This document shows positions 8,763 to 17,583 of a DNA stretch of 64,000 bases, piece by piece. Position 1 is the stretch's first letter. Each line of letters opens with the position of its first letter. The position numbers and the translations under genes are program-made. The notes beneath the pieces were generated by a model. The model was not told where the DNA came from. It ran no database searches and saw only the letters and a program-made list of their open reading frames with translations. Location: the NCBI RefSeq assembly GCF_024758005.1, contig NZ_CP103288.1, forward strand, positions 2,728,001-2,792,000. Reading direction: 5' to 3'. This DNA comes from Pseudarthrobacter sp. NS4 (GTDB lineage Bacteria > Actinomycetota > Actinomycetes > Actinomycetales > Micrococcaceae).

Positions 8763-9523
8763 TTCCTGTTCTCCTGTTGTGTGCTTGCAGCCTTGTCCTG
8801 TGATTCTGCGGCCGTTTTGAATCCGCGCTCGGCGGCGTATTCCGCGAGCATGTCCCGCAACATTTTCCGGCCGCGGTGGAGCCGGGACATCACCGTACCG
8901 ATGGGCGTGTTCATGATGTCTGAAATTTCCTTGTACGCGAACCCCTCGACATCAGCGAAGTACACCGCGAGGCGGAATTCCTCCGGGATGTCCTGAAGTG
9001 CACGCTTGACGTCGGAGTCCGGAAGGTGGTCCAGCGCCTCTGCCTCGGCGGAACGGAGTCCGCTCGAGGTGTGTGATTCGGCCCGCGCCAACTGCCAGTC
9101 CTCGATGGTGTCCGAGTTGGACTGGAGCGGTTCGCGCTGCCGCTTGCGGTAAAGATTGATGTAGGTGTTCGTCAAAATGCGGTACAGCCAGGCTTTAAGG
9201 TTTGTACCGGGCTTGTACTGGTGGAACGCAGAGAAAGCCTTGGTGTAGGCCTCCTGGACGAGGTCCTCCGCGTCAGACGGGTTCCGGGCCATCCGCATTG
9301 CGGCGGAGTACAGCTGATCAACGTACTGCATTGCATCGCGCTCGAACCGGAGGCGGCGCTGTTCCACGGTTTCCGTTGCAACGTCCACCACGTTTTCTGT
9401 GGTCTGTGCTCCGGGGTGCGGGGCGTCAGCCAATTCGGACGGGGACGCCGCGTCCGCGGTGCCCTTCACTTCGCTGTTCGAAGCCTCATACATGGCCGAC
9501 ACGGCCGGATCCAGGGTGCTCAT
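8759..9523 (-). CDS. sigR: RNA polymerase sigma factor SigR/SigH (disulfide-stress ECF sigma)
   Basis: A group IV (ECF) sigma factor of 254 aa when started at ATG 9523. Sigma region 2 is seen at about 58-125 ([51 protein letters not shown]) and region 4 at about 175-235 ([39 protein letters not shown]). It directs thioredoxin/mycothiol stress genes and is held by RsrA from the overlapping downstream gene. The frame stays open for 40 more codons to a TTG at 9643 without a stop. In Streptomyces an upstream start gives the unstable extended isoform SigR'; a similar isoform is possible here but unproven. Confidence 0.9.
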   Translation of the reverse strand: MSTLDPAVSAMYEASNSEVKGTADAASPSELADAPHPGAQTTENVVDVATETVEQRRLRFERDAMQYVDQLYSAAMRMARNPSDAEDLVQEAYTKAFSAFHQYKPGTNLKAWLYRILTNTYINLYRKRQREPLQSNSDTIEDWQLARAESHTSSGLRSAEAEALDHLPDSDVKRALQDIPEEFRLAVYFADVEGFAYKEISDIMNTPIGTVMSRLHRGRKMLRDMLAEYAAERGFKTAAESQDKAASTQQENRK

Positions 9524-9680
9524 TGCCTTCAAGTCTACTGTCAGGCTGCGTGCACGCGCCGAGCCATACTCCGGGGGTTCGGCCTCCAGTGAGCCGATAG
9601 CCACCGGGCCCGCTGTTTCGATTCCGTCCAACACCCGCCTCAAGGCCCAGCTCCGCTCTTGGTTTCACTCTTTGTCAGGC

Positions 9681-9707
9681 AACCCGGCCATTCCGGACCC
9701 GTTTTCC
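9681..9707 (-). promoter_or_regulatory. Possible SigR-type promoter upstream of sigR
   Basis: On the minus strand GGAAA (9703-9707) and GTT (9681-9683) are separated by 19 bp, one mismatch from the SigR/SigH consensus GGAAT-N18/19-GTT. It would start transcription near 9675 and so include the extended upstream reading frame of sigR. Positive autoregulation is known for the family; the site itself is a weak match. Confidence 0.35.
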
Positions 9708-9802
9708 ATAACCCTTGGCCTTGGGCAAATATTCCCCAAAAGTGCAAGACTAGGACGGACTCCGCCGCTTACGACGCGGTTCGTCCATACAGGAGGAAAT
9801 CC

Positions 9803-10351
9803 ATGTCCTTTGTCCGCACGCTCGCACGGCCCATGCTGGCCTCCAGTTTTGTTCTCGCCGGAGTGGATAAGCTCAAGAACGCCGACGATACCGCCCAGCA
9901 GCTCTCCCCCCTGCTTCGCAAGGCCGCTGCGTCCCTGCCGTTCAAGGCCGACGAGAAGATGCTGGCCCGCGTGATCGGCGGGACACAGGTGGGCGCAGGT
10001 GTCCTCTTCGGGCTGGGGAAATTCTCCCGGCTCTCTGCCACCCTGCTGACGGTCATTTCGTTGCTCAACACCTTCGTGGAATGGCGCAGCGCAGACATCA
10101 GCAGCAAGGAAGGCCGCCAGACCCGCCGCAACCAGCTGCTCAAGAACCTGTCCCTGAGCGGAGGCGCCCTGCTCGCCTCCGTGGACACCGCAGGCAAGCC
10201 GGGACTGGCCTGGCGCGCCGAGCACCTCGCCGCTGATGCCCGGAAGGGCGCGTCGCACCTCGCCGCGGACGCCAGGAAGACCACGAACAAGAAGCTTCAC
10301 AAGGCGGACAAAGCCGTGCGCCGCGCGGTTGAACAGGCCACGGGGGCATAG
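9803..10351 (+). CDS. DoxX family membrane protein
   Basis: A 182-aa protein starting at ATG 9803 behind a strong AGGAGGA. The N-terminal two thirds have hydrophobic segments typical of DoxX (LASSFVLAGVDKLKN; IGGTQVGAGVLFGLG; LSATLLTVISLLNTF). The C-terminal tail (about 135-182) is very basic and Ala/Lys/Arg rich with a repeat HLAADARK. DoxX proteins are small four-helix membrane proteins, linked in mycobacteria to thiol/oxidative stress complexes, which fits the divergent sigR-rsrA neighbour. The gene lies 6 bp upstream of aroA. Confidence 0.8.
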   Translation: MSFVRTLARPMLASSFVLAGVDKLKNADDTAQQLSPLLRKAAASLPFKADEKMLARVIGGTQVGAGVLFGLGKFSRLSATLLTVISLLNTFVEWRSADISSKEGRQTRRNQLLKNLSLSGGALLASVDTAGKPGLAWRAEHLAADARKGASHLAADARKTTNKKLHKADKAVRRAVEQATGA

Positions 10352-10357
10352 GCAGGA

Positions 10358-11758
10358 ATGACCGCTGCAGCCGCCACCCGGGACACCTCCGGAACTCCTG
10401 TCCCCCATTGGCCCGCACCTTTCGCTTCGCGGCCCGTTGATGCCACCGTCACGGTTCCCGGTTCAAAATCCCTGACCAACAGGTATCTTGTCCTCGCCGC
10501 GCTGGCAGACGGCCCGTCCCGCCTGCGTGCACCGCTGCACTCCCGCGATTCGGCGCTGATGATCGAAGCCCTCCGCCAGCTCGGGGCCGGCATTACCGAG
10601 GTACCCGGCGACGGAGCGTTCGGGCCGGACCTCGAGGTGGTTCCGCTGGGACAGGGCGCGGCGGCGCCGCCCACCAGGATCGACTGCGGGCTGGCCGGCA
10701 CGGTGATGCGGTTCGTCCCTCCGCTCGCGGCGCTGCGCAACGGGACCAGCGTGTTCGACGGCGACCCGCATGCCCGCAAGCGCCCGATGGGAACCATCAT
10801 CGAGGCGCTCAAGGCTCTGGGGGTTAACGTTGCGGCAGAAGACGGCGGGACGGCGTCGTCGCTCCCGTTCGTGGTGGAAGGCACCGGAGAAGTCCTCGGC
10901 GGCCACTTGGTGATTGATGCCAGCGCGTCCTCCCAGTTCGTTTCCGCGCTCCTCCTGGTGGGGGCACGCTTCACCGAGGGCCTGCACCTGGAACATGTAG
11001 GTAAGCCGGTGCCGAGCCTGGACCACATCAACATGACCGTCGCGGTCCTCCGCGGCGCGGGGGTGTCCGTAGATGACTCAGTCCCCAACCACTGGGTTGT
11101 TTCGCCGGGCCCCATCCGCGCCTTTGACCAGCGGATTGAACAGGACCTTTCCAATGCAGGCCCGTTCCTCGCAGCAGCATTGGCATCAGGGGGAACAGTC
11201 CGGATTCCCGGTTGGCCGGAGCAGACGCAACAGGTGGGTGACCTCTGGCGCAGTATCCTGGCCGAGATGGGCGCCGAGGTGACACTGCAGGACGGTGTGC
11301 TGACGGTTACGGGCGGTCCGGAGATCAAGGGCGCGGACTTCGCTGACACAAGTGAGCTGGCTCCAACCGTGGCGGCCCTGTGTGCCTTGGCAACCGGGCC
11401 ATCCCGGCTCAGCGGCATTGCCCATCTGCGTGGACATGAGACGGACCGGCTGGCCGCCCTCGTAACGGAAATCAACCGCCTTGGCGGGGATGCTGAGGAG
11501 ACCAGCGACGGCCTCGTCATCCGCCCGGCCCGGCTGCACGCCGGCGTCGTGCACAGCTACGCCGACCACCGCATGGCCACCGCAGGAGCTATTCTCGGCC
11601 TGGCTGTCGACGGGGTCCAGGTGGAGGACATTGCCACCACTGCCAAGACCATGCCCGACTTTCCCCAGCTGTGGGCGGACATGCTCGCCCAGGGCGCCGC
11701 ATCCGAGGAGGAGGCCGACGGCGGGGCGGAAGGTTCCAGCGGTGGCGCGGCGCACTGA
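10358..11758 (+). CDS. aroA: 3-phosphoshikimate 1-carboxyvinyltransferase (EPSP synthase)
   Basis: A 466-aa AroA. It shows the N-terminal substrate motif PGSKSLTNRYLVLAALADG (about 32-50), FDGDPHARKRPMG (about 131-143), and the late motif LRGHETDRLAAL. It catalyses transfer of enolpyruvyl from PEP to shikimate-3-phosphate, step six of the shikimate pathway, in the cytoplasm. The C-terminus has a short acidic/Gly-rich tail. The 3' end overlaps the rsgA start by 17 bp, so the two are in one transcript with hisN downstream, a common actinobacterial gene order. Confidence 0.95.
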   Translation: MTAAAATRDTSGTPVPHWPAPFASRPVDATVTVPGSKSLTNRYLVLAALADGPSRLRAPLHSRDSALMIEALRQLGAGITEVPGDGAFGPDLEVVPLGQGAAAPPTRIDCGLAGTVMRFVPPLAALRNGTSVFDGDPHARKRPMGTIIEALKALGVNVAAEDGGTASSLPFVVEGTGEVLGGHLVIDASASSQFVSALLLVGARFTEGLHLEHVGKPVPSLDHINMTVAVLRGAGVSVDDSVPNHWVVSPGPIRAFDQRIEQDLSNAGPFLAAALASGGTVRIPGWPEQTQQVGDLWRSILAEMGAEVTLQDGVLTVTGGPEIKGADFADTSELAPTVAALCALATGPSRLSGIAHLRGHETDRLAALVTEINRLGGDAEETSDGLVIRPARLHAGVVHSYADHRMATAGAILGLAVDGVQVEDIATTAKTMPDFPQLWADMLAQGAASEEEADGGAEGSSGGAAH

Positions 11759-12857
11759 CTCCTGGGACGAGTCGGACGTCCGGATCCGGCCGAGCAAGAA
11801 GGGATCCCGGCCCCGCACGAAGGACCGGCCCAGCCACGATGACGCAGTAACCGGACGCATCATCACCGTTGACCGGGGCCGCTATACCGCTGTGGTGGGC
11901 GAGGACTCGGGCAATGAACGCACAGTTATTGCCGCCAGGGCCCGTGAGCTGCGGCGCAACCCCGTGGTGGCCGGCGATTTCGTTTCACTCGTGGGGGACG
12001 TTTCCGGTGACCCCGATACCCTGGCCCGGCTGGTGAAGATCCAGGACCGGAAGACCCTCCTGCGGCGAAGCGCCGATGACACCGATCCTGTGGAGCGGGC
12101 CGTGGTGGCTAACGCGGACCAGCTGGTCATTGTGGTAGCGGCCGCCAACCCGGAGCCCCGCACCGGGTTCATCGACCGGGCACTGGTGGCAGCGTATGAC
12201 GCCGGCATCGAGCCGATCCTGCTGGTCACCAAAGCGGACGTCAAGGATCCCGCGGAGCTCCTGTCGAACTACACGCATCTGGACTTCCCGGTGATTATCA
12301 GCCGGACCGCGGACGTCAAGGCCTCCGGCATCGACGCCCGTTCCGACGACGGACTGTCCGCCCGGCTGGACAGCACAGCGGTAGCTGAGCTCCGGGGTTA
12401 CCTGGACGGGAAGGTCACTGTGATGCTGGGGCACTCAGGCGTCGGGAAGTCCACCATGGTCAACGCACTCACCGGGGCGGAACGCGCCACCGGCGGAGTG
12501 AATGCGGTGACCGGGCGTGGCCGCCACACGTCGTCGTCAGCCCTGGCGCTGCGTCTGGCGGACGCCCCGCCCGGCAGTTGGATCATCGATACGCCGGGCA
12601 TCCGTTCCTTCGGCCTGGCGCACGTGGATCCCGACAGGATTCTGAGGTCGTTCCCGGACCTTTCCCCGGGAACTGACGATTGTGAACGCGGCTGCAAGCA
12701 CACCGCCTCGGCTGTGCACTGCGGGCTCGATGCATGGGTGGCCGGCGGGCATGCAGGCCCCACCGGTGAAGCCCGGCTGGCATCCCTGCGCCGGCTCCTG
12801 GGAACGGATCCCCGGATGGAAGCACAGGAGACCAAGGAGCTCGGCAGCGTCAACTGA
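11742..12857 (+). CDS. rsgA: Ribosome small-subunit-dependent GTPase A
   Basis: A 371-aa circularly permuted GTPase. An N-terminal OB-fold (about 30-110) is followed by G4 (LLVTKADV), G1/P-loop GHSGVGKSTMVNAL, then switch and G3 (IIDTPGIRSFGL), and a C-terminal zinc-binding region CERGCKHTASAVHCG. It assists maturation of the 30S subunit. GTG 11742 is chosen: it is preceded by GGAAGG and gives the expected basic N-terminus (VARRTDSWDESDVRIRPSKK); the frame is open further upstream inside aroA. Translationally coupled to aroA by overlap. Confidence 0.92.
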   Translation: MARRTDSWDESDVRIRPSKKGSRPRTKDRPSHDDAVTGRIITVDRGRYTAVVGEDSGNERTVIAARARELRRNPVVAGDFVSLVGDVSGDPDTLARLVKIQDRKTLLRRSADDTDPVERAVVANADQLVIVVAAANPEPRTGFIDRALVAAYDAGIEPILLVTKADVKDPAELLSNYTHLDFPVIISRTADVKASGIDARSDDGLSARLDSTAVAELRGYLDGKVTVMLGHSGVGKSTMVNALTGAERATGGVNAVTGRGRHTSSSALALRLADAPPGSWIIDTPGIRSFGLAHVDPDRILRSFPDLSPGTDDCERGCKHTASAVHCGLDAWVAGGHAGPTGEARLASLRRLLGTDPRMEAQETKELGSVN

Positions 12858-12905
12858 CAAAGCCGATCTCCCAGCAGAAGCGCCTGCAGACGGTAGTTTG
12901 GAACC

Positions 12906-13718
12906 ATGATCCAACCCGCTTCGAGCTACAACGATGACCTGCGCCTGGCCCATGTCCTGGCCGACTCCGTGGATGACCAGACCATGAGCCGCTTCAAGGC
13001 CCTGGACCTCCATGTGGAGACCAAGCCTGACCTGACGCCGGTCACCGATGCGGACAAAGCCGCCGAAGAAGCCATCCGCGGCCAGCTCTCCCGTTCCCGG
13101 CCACGCGATGCGGTTCTCGGCGAGGAGTTCGGCAGCACAGGCCACGGCTCGCGCCGGTGGATCATCGATCCCATTGACGGGACCAAGAATTTTGTGCGCG
13201 GCGTCCCCGTCTGGGCCACCCTCATAGCCCTAGTTGATGAGGGCGAGCCAGTGGTCGGCGTCGTGAGCGCTCCCGCCCTGGGCAAGCGCTGGTGGGCGGC
13301 CAAGGGCATGGGCGCCTACATGGGCCGTTCCCTTGCCGCGGCTACCCGGCTCCGGGTGTCCGACGTCTCCAGCCTGTCCGACGCCTCCCTGTCCTATTCC
13401 AGCCTGGGCGGGTGGAAGGAACGCGGGAACCTGGACGAGTTCCTTGGTCTTACCGAGGACGTGTGGCGGACCCGTGCTTTCGGTGACTTCTGGTCCTACT
13501 GCATGGTGGCTGAAGGCTCGGTGGACATTGCCTGCGAACCCGAACTCAATCTGTACGACATGGCCGCACTGGTGCCGATTGTGGTGGAGGCGGGCGGCCG
13601 CTTCACATCCCTTGAGGGCGAGGACGGCCCGTTCGGCGGCAACGCACTGGCCACCAACTCCATCCTGCACTCGGAGGTGCTGCAGCGGTTGAACCCGTAC
13701 CTGGACGACCTGCTGTAA
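12906..13718 (+). CDS. hisN: Histidinol-phosphatase (inositol monophosphatase family, HisN-type)
   Basis: A 270-aa Mg2+-dependent phosphatase of the IMPase superfamily. It shows the metal-binding motifs GEEFG (about 74-78) and [20 protein letters not shown] (about 88-107) and a late glycine-rich [17 protein letters not shown] followed by [15 protein letters not shown]. Actinobacteria use this type for histidinol-phosphate dephosphorylation in histidine synthesis, and the gene order aroA-rsgA-hisN supports that call over a generic inositol phosphatase. It is the last gene of the operon, closed by a strong terminator. Confidence 0.88.
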   Translation: MIQPASSYNDDLRLAHVLADSVDDQTMSRFKALDLHVETKPDLTPVTDADKAAEEAIRGQLSRSRPRDAVLGEEFGSTGHGSRRWIIDPIDGTKNFVRGVPVWATLIALVDEGEPVVGVVSAPALGKRWWAAKGMGAYMGRSLAAATRLRVSDVSSLSDASLSYSSLGGWKERGNLDEFLGLTEDVWRTRAFGDFWSYCMVAEGSVDIACEPELNLYDMAALVPIVVEAGGRFTSLEGEDGPFGGNALATNSILHSEVLQRLNPYLDDLL

Positions 13719-13730
13719 CCATTTGAAAGA

Positions 13731-13786
13731 CCGAAGAATCGACGGCGGACCCTCCGAAAGGAGGCGTCCGCCGTCGTTTTCTTCGG
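13731..13786 (+). terminator. Intrinsic terminator after hisN
   Basis: A nested hairpin: outer CCGAAGAA/TTCTTCGG, main stem GACGGCGGAC/GTCCGCCGTC (13741-13750 with 13766-13775) and inner CCTCC/GGAGG, with GTTTTC after the main stem. Confidence 0.9.
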
Positions 13787-13877
13787 CCGACTGGCCGGTT
13801 TCCCGCCGTGGCGTAACAAAACCCTTAACAATTGCCCCGGCTTCAAACCTGGCCACCGCATGTTCTACGCTCTTAAC

Positions 13878-13985
13878 CAGGTCACGAGTGCCAGCGCAAA
13901 ACCCCGGTTTGCTGGCCGGCAACCCTCCTTTCGCGGCGGGGTGCCCCGGGTGACGACCAGGCCGGTCCGGAGTGGATGCGGCAAG
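13878..13985 (+). promoter_or_regulatory. SAM-IV riboswitch
   Basis: The leader starts GGTCACGAGTGCCAGCG (13880-), continues ACCCCGGTTTGCTGGCCGGCAA, and has the conserved core GGGGTGCCCCGGGTGACGACC (13938-13958). P1-like pairing GGTC (13880-13883) with GACC (13955-13958) is present. Order and core sequence match the actinobacterial SAM-IV class, which binds S-adenosylmethionine and usually lowers expression of sulfur/methionine genes. The aminotransferase GTG lies about 50 nt downstream. The 3' boundary of the expression platform is approximate. Confidence 0.85.
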
Positions 13986-14031
13986 CGCGGATTCCCTGTA
14001 TGCCGGAGTCCTGTCCTGAAGTGAGGTCTCT

Positions 14032-15456
14032 GTGACAACTGCCACCGTCTCCCCCAACGCCGCCATTCCCGCCGCAACGTCTGCCGCTTTTGACGAGCGC
14101 CAGGCAGTCGCCGGCCGTCCCCTTGCCGCCGTCACCGGAGCGGAAATCCAGGCGCCCCTGATCAGCGGCGGCCACGTCCGGTACGCGAACCTCGACTACG
14201 GCGCATCGGCCCCTGCGCTGTCAGTGGTGTCCGCCTACCTCAATGAGGTCCTGCCGTACTACGCCAGTGTCCACCGCGGCGCCGGCTACGCATCGCAAAT
14301 CAGCACATCCGTCTATGAGAATGCCCGCAGCATTGTCCGGGACTTCGTGGGCGGCCGCCCTGACGACTCCGTCATCTTCACCCGGAACACCACGGATTCC
14401 CTCAACCTGCTGGCCGGCTGCCTCCCCGCCACCGACGGACGCCCGGCCGGCGACGTCCTGTACCTGGACATCGAGCACCATGCCAACCTGCTGCCTTGGC
14501 AGGGCGTTCCCCACCGCAGCATCATTGCCGCCGACACCATTGCCGGAACCATCGAGTCAGTGCGCGCCGAACTGGAGCAGGGCGGCGTAAGCCTGCTGGC
14601 CATCACCGGCGCCTCCAACGTCACCGGCGAGATCCTTCCGGTCCGGGCACTTGCCACGCTCGCACACCAACACGGCGCACGGATCGTGGTGGATGCAGCC
14701 CAGCTTGCCCCGCACCGCCGCGTGGACATCAGCGCAGACGACGTCGACTACATCGCCTTCTCAGGACACAAGCTCTACGCGCCGTTCGGCGCAGGCGTCC
14801 TGGTGGGCCGCCCGGACTGGCTCGACGCCGGTACCCCCCACCTTGCCGGCGGCGGCGCCGTCAAGGAAGCGAGGCTCGACGGCGTCAGCTGGGCCACCGG
14901 CCCGGCCCGCCATGAGGGCGGGTCCCCCAATGTACTGGGTGCCGCAACCCTTGCGCGCGCCACCCAGGTGATCGCGGGGTTGGACCAGGGCCGCTGGCAT
15001 GCACACGAGTCCGCCATCCGTTCCTTCCTGGTGGAGGGCCTGCAGGAGATCGACGGTGTAACGGTCCACCAGATCTTCAAGGACACCAATGCGGACACCG
15101 ACACCATCGGCGTGGTCAACTTTTCCGTCGAGGGCTACGACGCCGGGCTGGTTGCGGCGTACCTGTCGGCCGAGCATGGCATCGGCCTGCGGGACGGGCG
15201 CTTCTGCGCCCATCCACTGCTGAAGCGGCTGGGCCTGCCATCCGGTTCCCTTCGCGCCAGTTTCGGTGTCGGTTCCAGGCTCGAGGACGCAGAGCGGCTC
15301 CTTGCGGGCATCAGGAATCTGCGCCGCGACGGCCTGGGGTGGGACTACGTGGTGGACGCCGGCCGTTGGGTTCCCGCGAACGACACGCGCACCTACCCGC
15401 ACTGGGCTCCGAACACGCCGGGAACCGCGGGTGCTGCCCCCTGCCTTGACGGCTGA
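14032..15456 (+). CDS. Class V aminotransferase / cysteine desulfurase-like PLP enzyme under SAM-IV control
   Basis: A 474-aa PLP enzyme of the class V aminotransferase/SufS-like fold. Visible motifs: NLDYGASAPALS near the N-terminus, HRGAGYASQISTSVYENAR, FTRNTTDSLNLL, the conserved HHANLLPWQ (cofactor/substrate His), DAAQLAPHRRVDI, and SGHKLYAPFGAG, where K is the PLP lysine. The start GTG follows GAGGT. A SAM-IV riboswitch upstream indicates a role in sulfur amino-acid metabolism; the substrate (cysteine or a related thiol compound) is not decidable here. It is not in a suf operon, so an Fe-S role is less likely. Confidence 0.85.
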   Translation: MTTATVSPNAAIPAATSAAFDERQAVAGRPLAAVTGAEIQAPLISGGHVRYANLDYGASAPALSVVSAYLNEVLPYYASVHRGAGYASQISTSVYENARSIVRDFVGGRPDDSVIFTRNTTDSLNLLAGCLPATDGRPAGDVLYLDIEHHANLLPWQGVPHRSIIAADTIAGTIESVRAELEQGGVSLLAITGASNVTGEILPVRALATLAHQHGARIVVDAAQLAPHRRVDISADDVDYIAFSGHKLYAPFGAGVLVGRPDWLDAGTPHLAGGGAVKEARLDGVSWATGPARHEGGSPNVLGAATLARATQVIAGLDQGRWHAHESAIRSFLVEGLQEIDGVTVHQIFKDTNADTDTIGVVNFSVEGYDAGLVAAYLSAEHGIGLRDGRFCAHPLLKRLGLPSGSLRASFGVGSRLEDAERLLAGIRNLRRDGLGWDYVVDAGRWVPANDTRTYPHWAPNTPGTAGAAPCLDG

Positions 15457-15570
15457 TCCTCCCCGGCGCTCCCGTCGGAGCCCGCGCTCCGGTCAGAGTC
15501 GGCGCTCCAGTCAGGGGTGAATGCGGTAAATTCGAAAGATACCGCAGGCATAAACCGAAGGAGGCCGCGC

Positions 15571-16329
15571 GTGGTTCGGGGTGGCCCCAGGCTTGATCAT
15601 GGGCGGCGCCAGGAGCTCGGCCAGAGCTTCCAGGACGGCGGCAGGCACTACCAGCGGGTCCGGCCCGGTTACCCTGCAGAATCTGCGCAGTGGCTCGTGC
15701 CTGCCGGGGCCCGCGATGCGCTCGATGTGGGCGCCGGAACCGGCAAATTCACCGAACTGCTGCTGGGCAGCGGGCTGGCTGTGACCGCCGTCGATCCATC
15801 CGCTGACATGCTTGACCAGCTGAAAACGCACTATCCGGACGCTACCGCTGTCCTCGGGACCGCCGAGATGACGGGCCTGCCGCCGGCGGCCTTCGACGTC
15901 GTCACCGTTGCCCAGGCTTGGCACTGGTGCGATGCCCTTGCCGCGAGCACCGAACTCGCCCGTGTGCTCCGGCCGCACGGAACGCTCGGGCTGGTCTGGA
16001 ACCAGCTGGACACGTCCGTACCGTGGGTGCACAGGCTCTCCCGGATCATGCACGCCGGGGACGTGTACAAGCCGGACCACCGGCCAGTGGTTGGGCCGGA
16101 GTTCGGACAGCCCGAAGGCCACGTGACGCATTGGCAGGACGTAGTAAGCACCACCGACCTGATCGAACTCACCAAATCCCGCAGCTACTATTTGCGTGCC
16201 GGTGAAGCCACCCGGGCCAAAGTCCTCGCAAACCTCGACTGGTACCTGCATGAGCACCTTGGCCATGCCGGGGACGAGGAACTCGAACTGCCCTACCTGA
16301 CGCTGTCCTGGCGGGCAGTCAAAATATGA
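15571..16329 (+). CDS. Class I SAM-dependent methyltransferase
   Basis: A 252-aa methyltransferase with the Rossmann motif I ALDVGAGTGKFTELLL (about 52-67), motif II acidic VTAVDPSADML, and the methyltransferase-11 style segment AQAWHWCDALAASTELARVL. It belongs to the Methyltransf_11/UbiE-like group and has no membrane segment. GTG 15571 was chosen for the GAAGGAGG ribosome binding site 6-7 bp upstream; the frame is open 18 codons earlier without one. Substrate unknown. It stands between the class V aminotransferase and the metal regulator, with 115 bp from the former. Confidence 0.85.
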   Translation: MVRGGPRLDHGRRQELGQSFQDGGRHYQRVRPGYPAESAQWLVPAGARDALDVGAGTGKFTELLLGSGLAVTAVDPSADMLDQLKTHYPDATAVLGTAEMTGLPPAAFDVVTVAQAWHWCDALAASTELARVLRPHGTLGLVWNQLDTSVPWVHRLSRIMHAGDVYKPDHRPVVGPEFGQPEGHVTHWQDVVSTTDLIELTKSRSYYLRAGEATRAKVLANLDWYLHEHLGHAGDEELELPYLTLSWRAVKI

Positions 16330-16375
16330 CCTGCCACGCCGTTGCGGCCCACGGGCACCCGCTAGGCTTGGTCCT

Positions 16376-17089
16376 GTGAAGACCAGCGCGCCCTCCTCCT
16401 CCATCGAGGACTACGTCAAGGTCATCTACTCATTCACGGAATGGCAGGACAAGCCCATCACGTCCTCCCAGCTGGCCCTGCGGCTGGGGGTGGCCAATTC
16501 CTCCGTGTCGGAGATGGTCCGCAAGCTGAAGGACCAGGGCCTTGTCGACCACAAGCCATACAGCGCCATCACCCTCACCGATGCCGGCCTGCGGTTGGCT
16601 CTTGCCATGGTCCGGCGCCACCGCCTGATCGAGACGTACCTGGTCCAGCAGCTGGGCTACAGCTGGGACGAGGTCCACGACGAAGCCGAGCTGCTGGAGC
16701 ACGCTGTATCGGATACCTTCATTGAGCGGGTCGCGGCCAAGCTCGGCAACCCAAGCCGTGATCCGCACGGCGATCCGATCCCGACAGCTGACGGCAAGGT
16801 TCTTATGCCCCGCGCCCATGTCATGGGTGAACTGGATAAGGGCCACACGGGCAGGATCACCCGGATCAGCGATGACAACCCGGATTTGCTCCGCTACTTG
16901 TCCGCTGAGGAGATAGACCTCGACGCCGAGGTGGAGGTTGTTGGCCGCAGGCCGTTCGGTGGCGCGCTGGTGGTGCGGATCCGCAACTCGGGGCGGACCA
17001 GGGACTATGACCTTGCTGACGAAATCACCTCGGCTCTCTGGGTCCACAGCGATCATCCCCATCCCGGCTGCCTGCTGGGAGAGGGCTGA
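16376..17089 (+). CDS. Metal-dependent DtxR/MntR-family transcriptional regulator
   Basis: A 237-aa regulator with an N-terminal winged HTH (about 5-65: SIEDYVKVIYSF, LALRLGVANSSVSEMVRKLK), the DtxR dimerisation/metal domain (about 66-140: HRLIETYLVQQLGYSWDEVHDEAELLEHAVSD, with metal-ligand type His/Glu residues) and a C-terminal SH3-like FeoA domain (about 155-225). The pattern fits MntR/IdeR-type repressors that bind DNA with Mn2+ or Fe2+. The GTG start is only 7 bp after a TAGGCT -10-like element (16363-16368) and no ribosome binding site is visible, so the mRNA may be leaderless. Confidence 0.9.
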   Translation: MKTSAPSSSIEDYVKVIYSFTEWQDKPITSSQLALRLGVANSSVSEMVRKLKDQGLVDHKPYSAITLTDAGLRLALAMVRRHRLIETYLVQQLGYSWDEVHDEAELLEHAVSDTFIERVAAKLGNPSRDPHGDPIPTADGKVLMPRAHVMGELDKGHTGRITRISDDNPDLLRYLSAEEIDLDAEVEVVGRRPFGGALVVRIRNSGRTRDYDLADEITSALWVHSDHPHPGCLLGEG

Positions 17090-17130
17090 GTTGGGGCTGC
17101 CTTTCGGCCGGCGACCGCCTTGGTGACGGC

Positions 17131-17583
17131 ATGCCTTGGATTAGCGGCGTGAAGCGGCCCGGAATGCCGGCGGGGCGGGCGTGGCTTGCGGTCGCCGTTG
17201 GTGGCCTGATCGGCAGTGAACTGCGATATGGCCTGGGACTCGCCTTTCCCGATCAGCCCGGATCAATTCCCTGGGCTATGCTCTGGATCAACGTCACCGG
17301 CAGCTTTGTCCTGGCCGCGCTGACCACGGCCTGGATGGACCGGCCACGGACATCCTTCTGGCTTCGGGCGGGACTTGGTCCCGGACTGCTGGGTTCCTTC
17401 ACCACATTTTCCGCGGTCGTGTTCGCTGTGGACCAGCTGGCACGGGCCGGCGCGCATCCGGCCTGGATTGCCTATCTGGTGCTCTCGCTGCTCCTGGGAT
17501 TATTGGCTGCCGGTCTGGGCTGGCGTCTGGGGAAGTTGCTCCCCCGGAATCCGGCAGGCGTGGCTGCGGGCGGCCGGCCGTGA
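17131..17583 (+). CDS. crcB: CrcB/Fluc fluoride channel subunit 1
   Basis: A 150-aa, four-helix membrane protein with the Fluc motifs GGLIGSELRYGLG, WINVTGSFVLAAL and GLLGSFTTFSA. Fluc proteins are dual-topology or paired channels that export fluoride. It overlaps the second crcB by 4 bp (GTGA); two adjacent small genes indicate a heterodimeric channel with opposite orientation of the two subunits. No fluoride riboswitch was recognised upstream. Confidence 0.9.
   Translation: MPWISGVKRPGMPAGRAWLAVAVGGLIGSELRYGLGLAFPDQPGSIPWAMLWINVTGSFVLAALTTAWMDRPRTSFWLRAGLGPGLLGSFTTFSAVVFAVDQLARAGAHPAWIAYLVLSLLLGLLAAGLGWRLGKLLPRNPAGVAAGGRP

Noticed and set aside
9659..9802. N-terminal extension of the DoxX gene
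   Set aside because: A strong AGGAGGA precedes ATG 9803, and the upstream part is not hydrophobic or conserved-looking.
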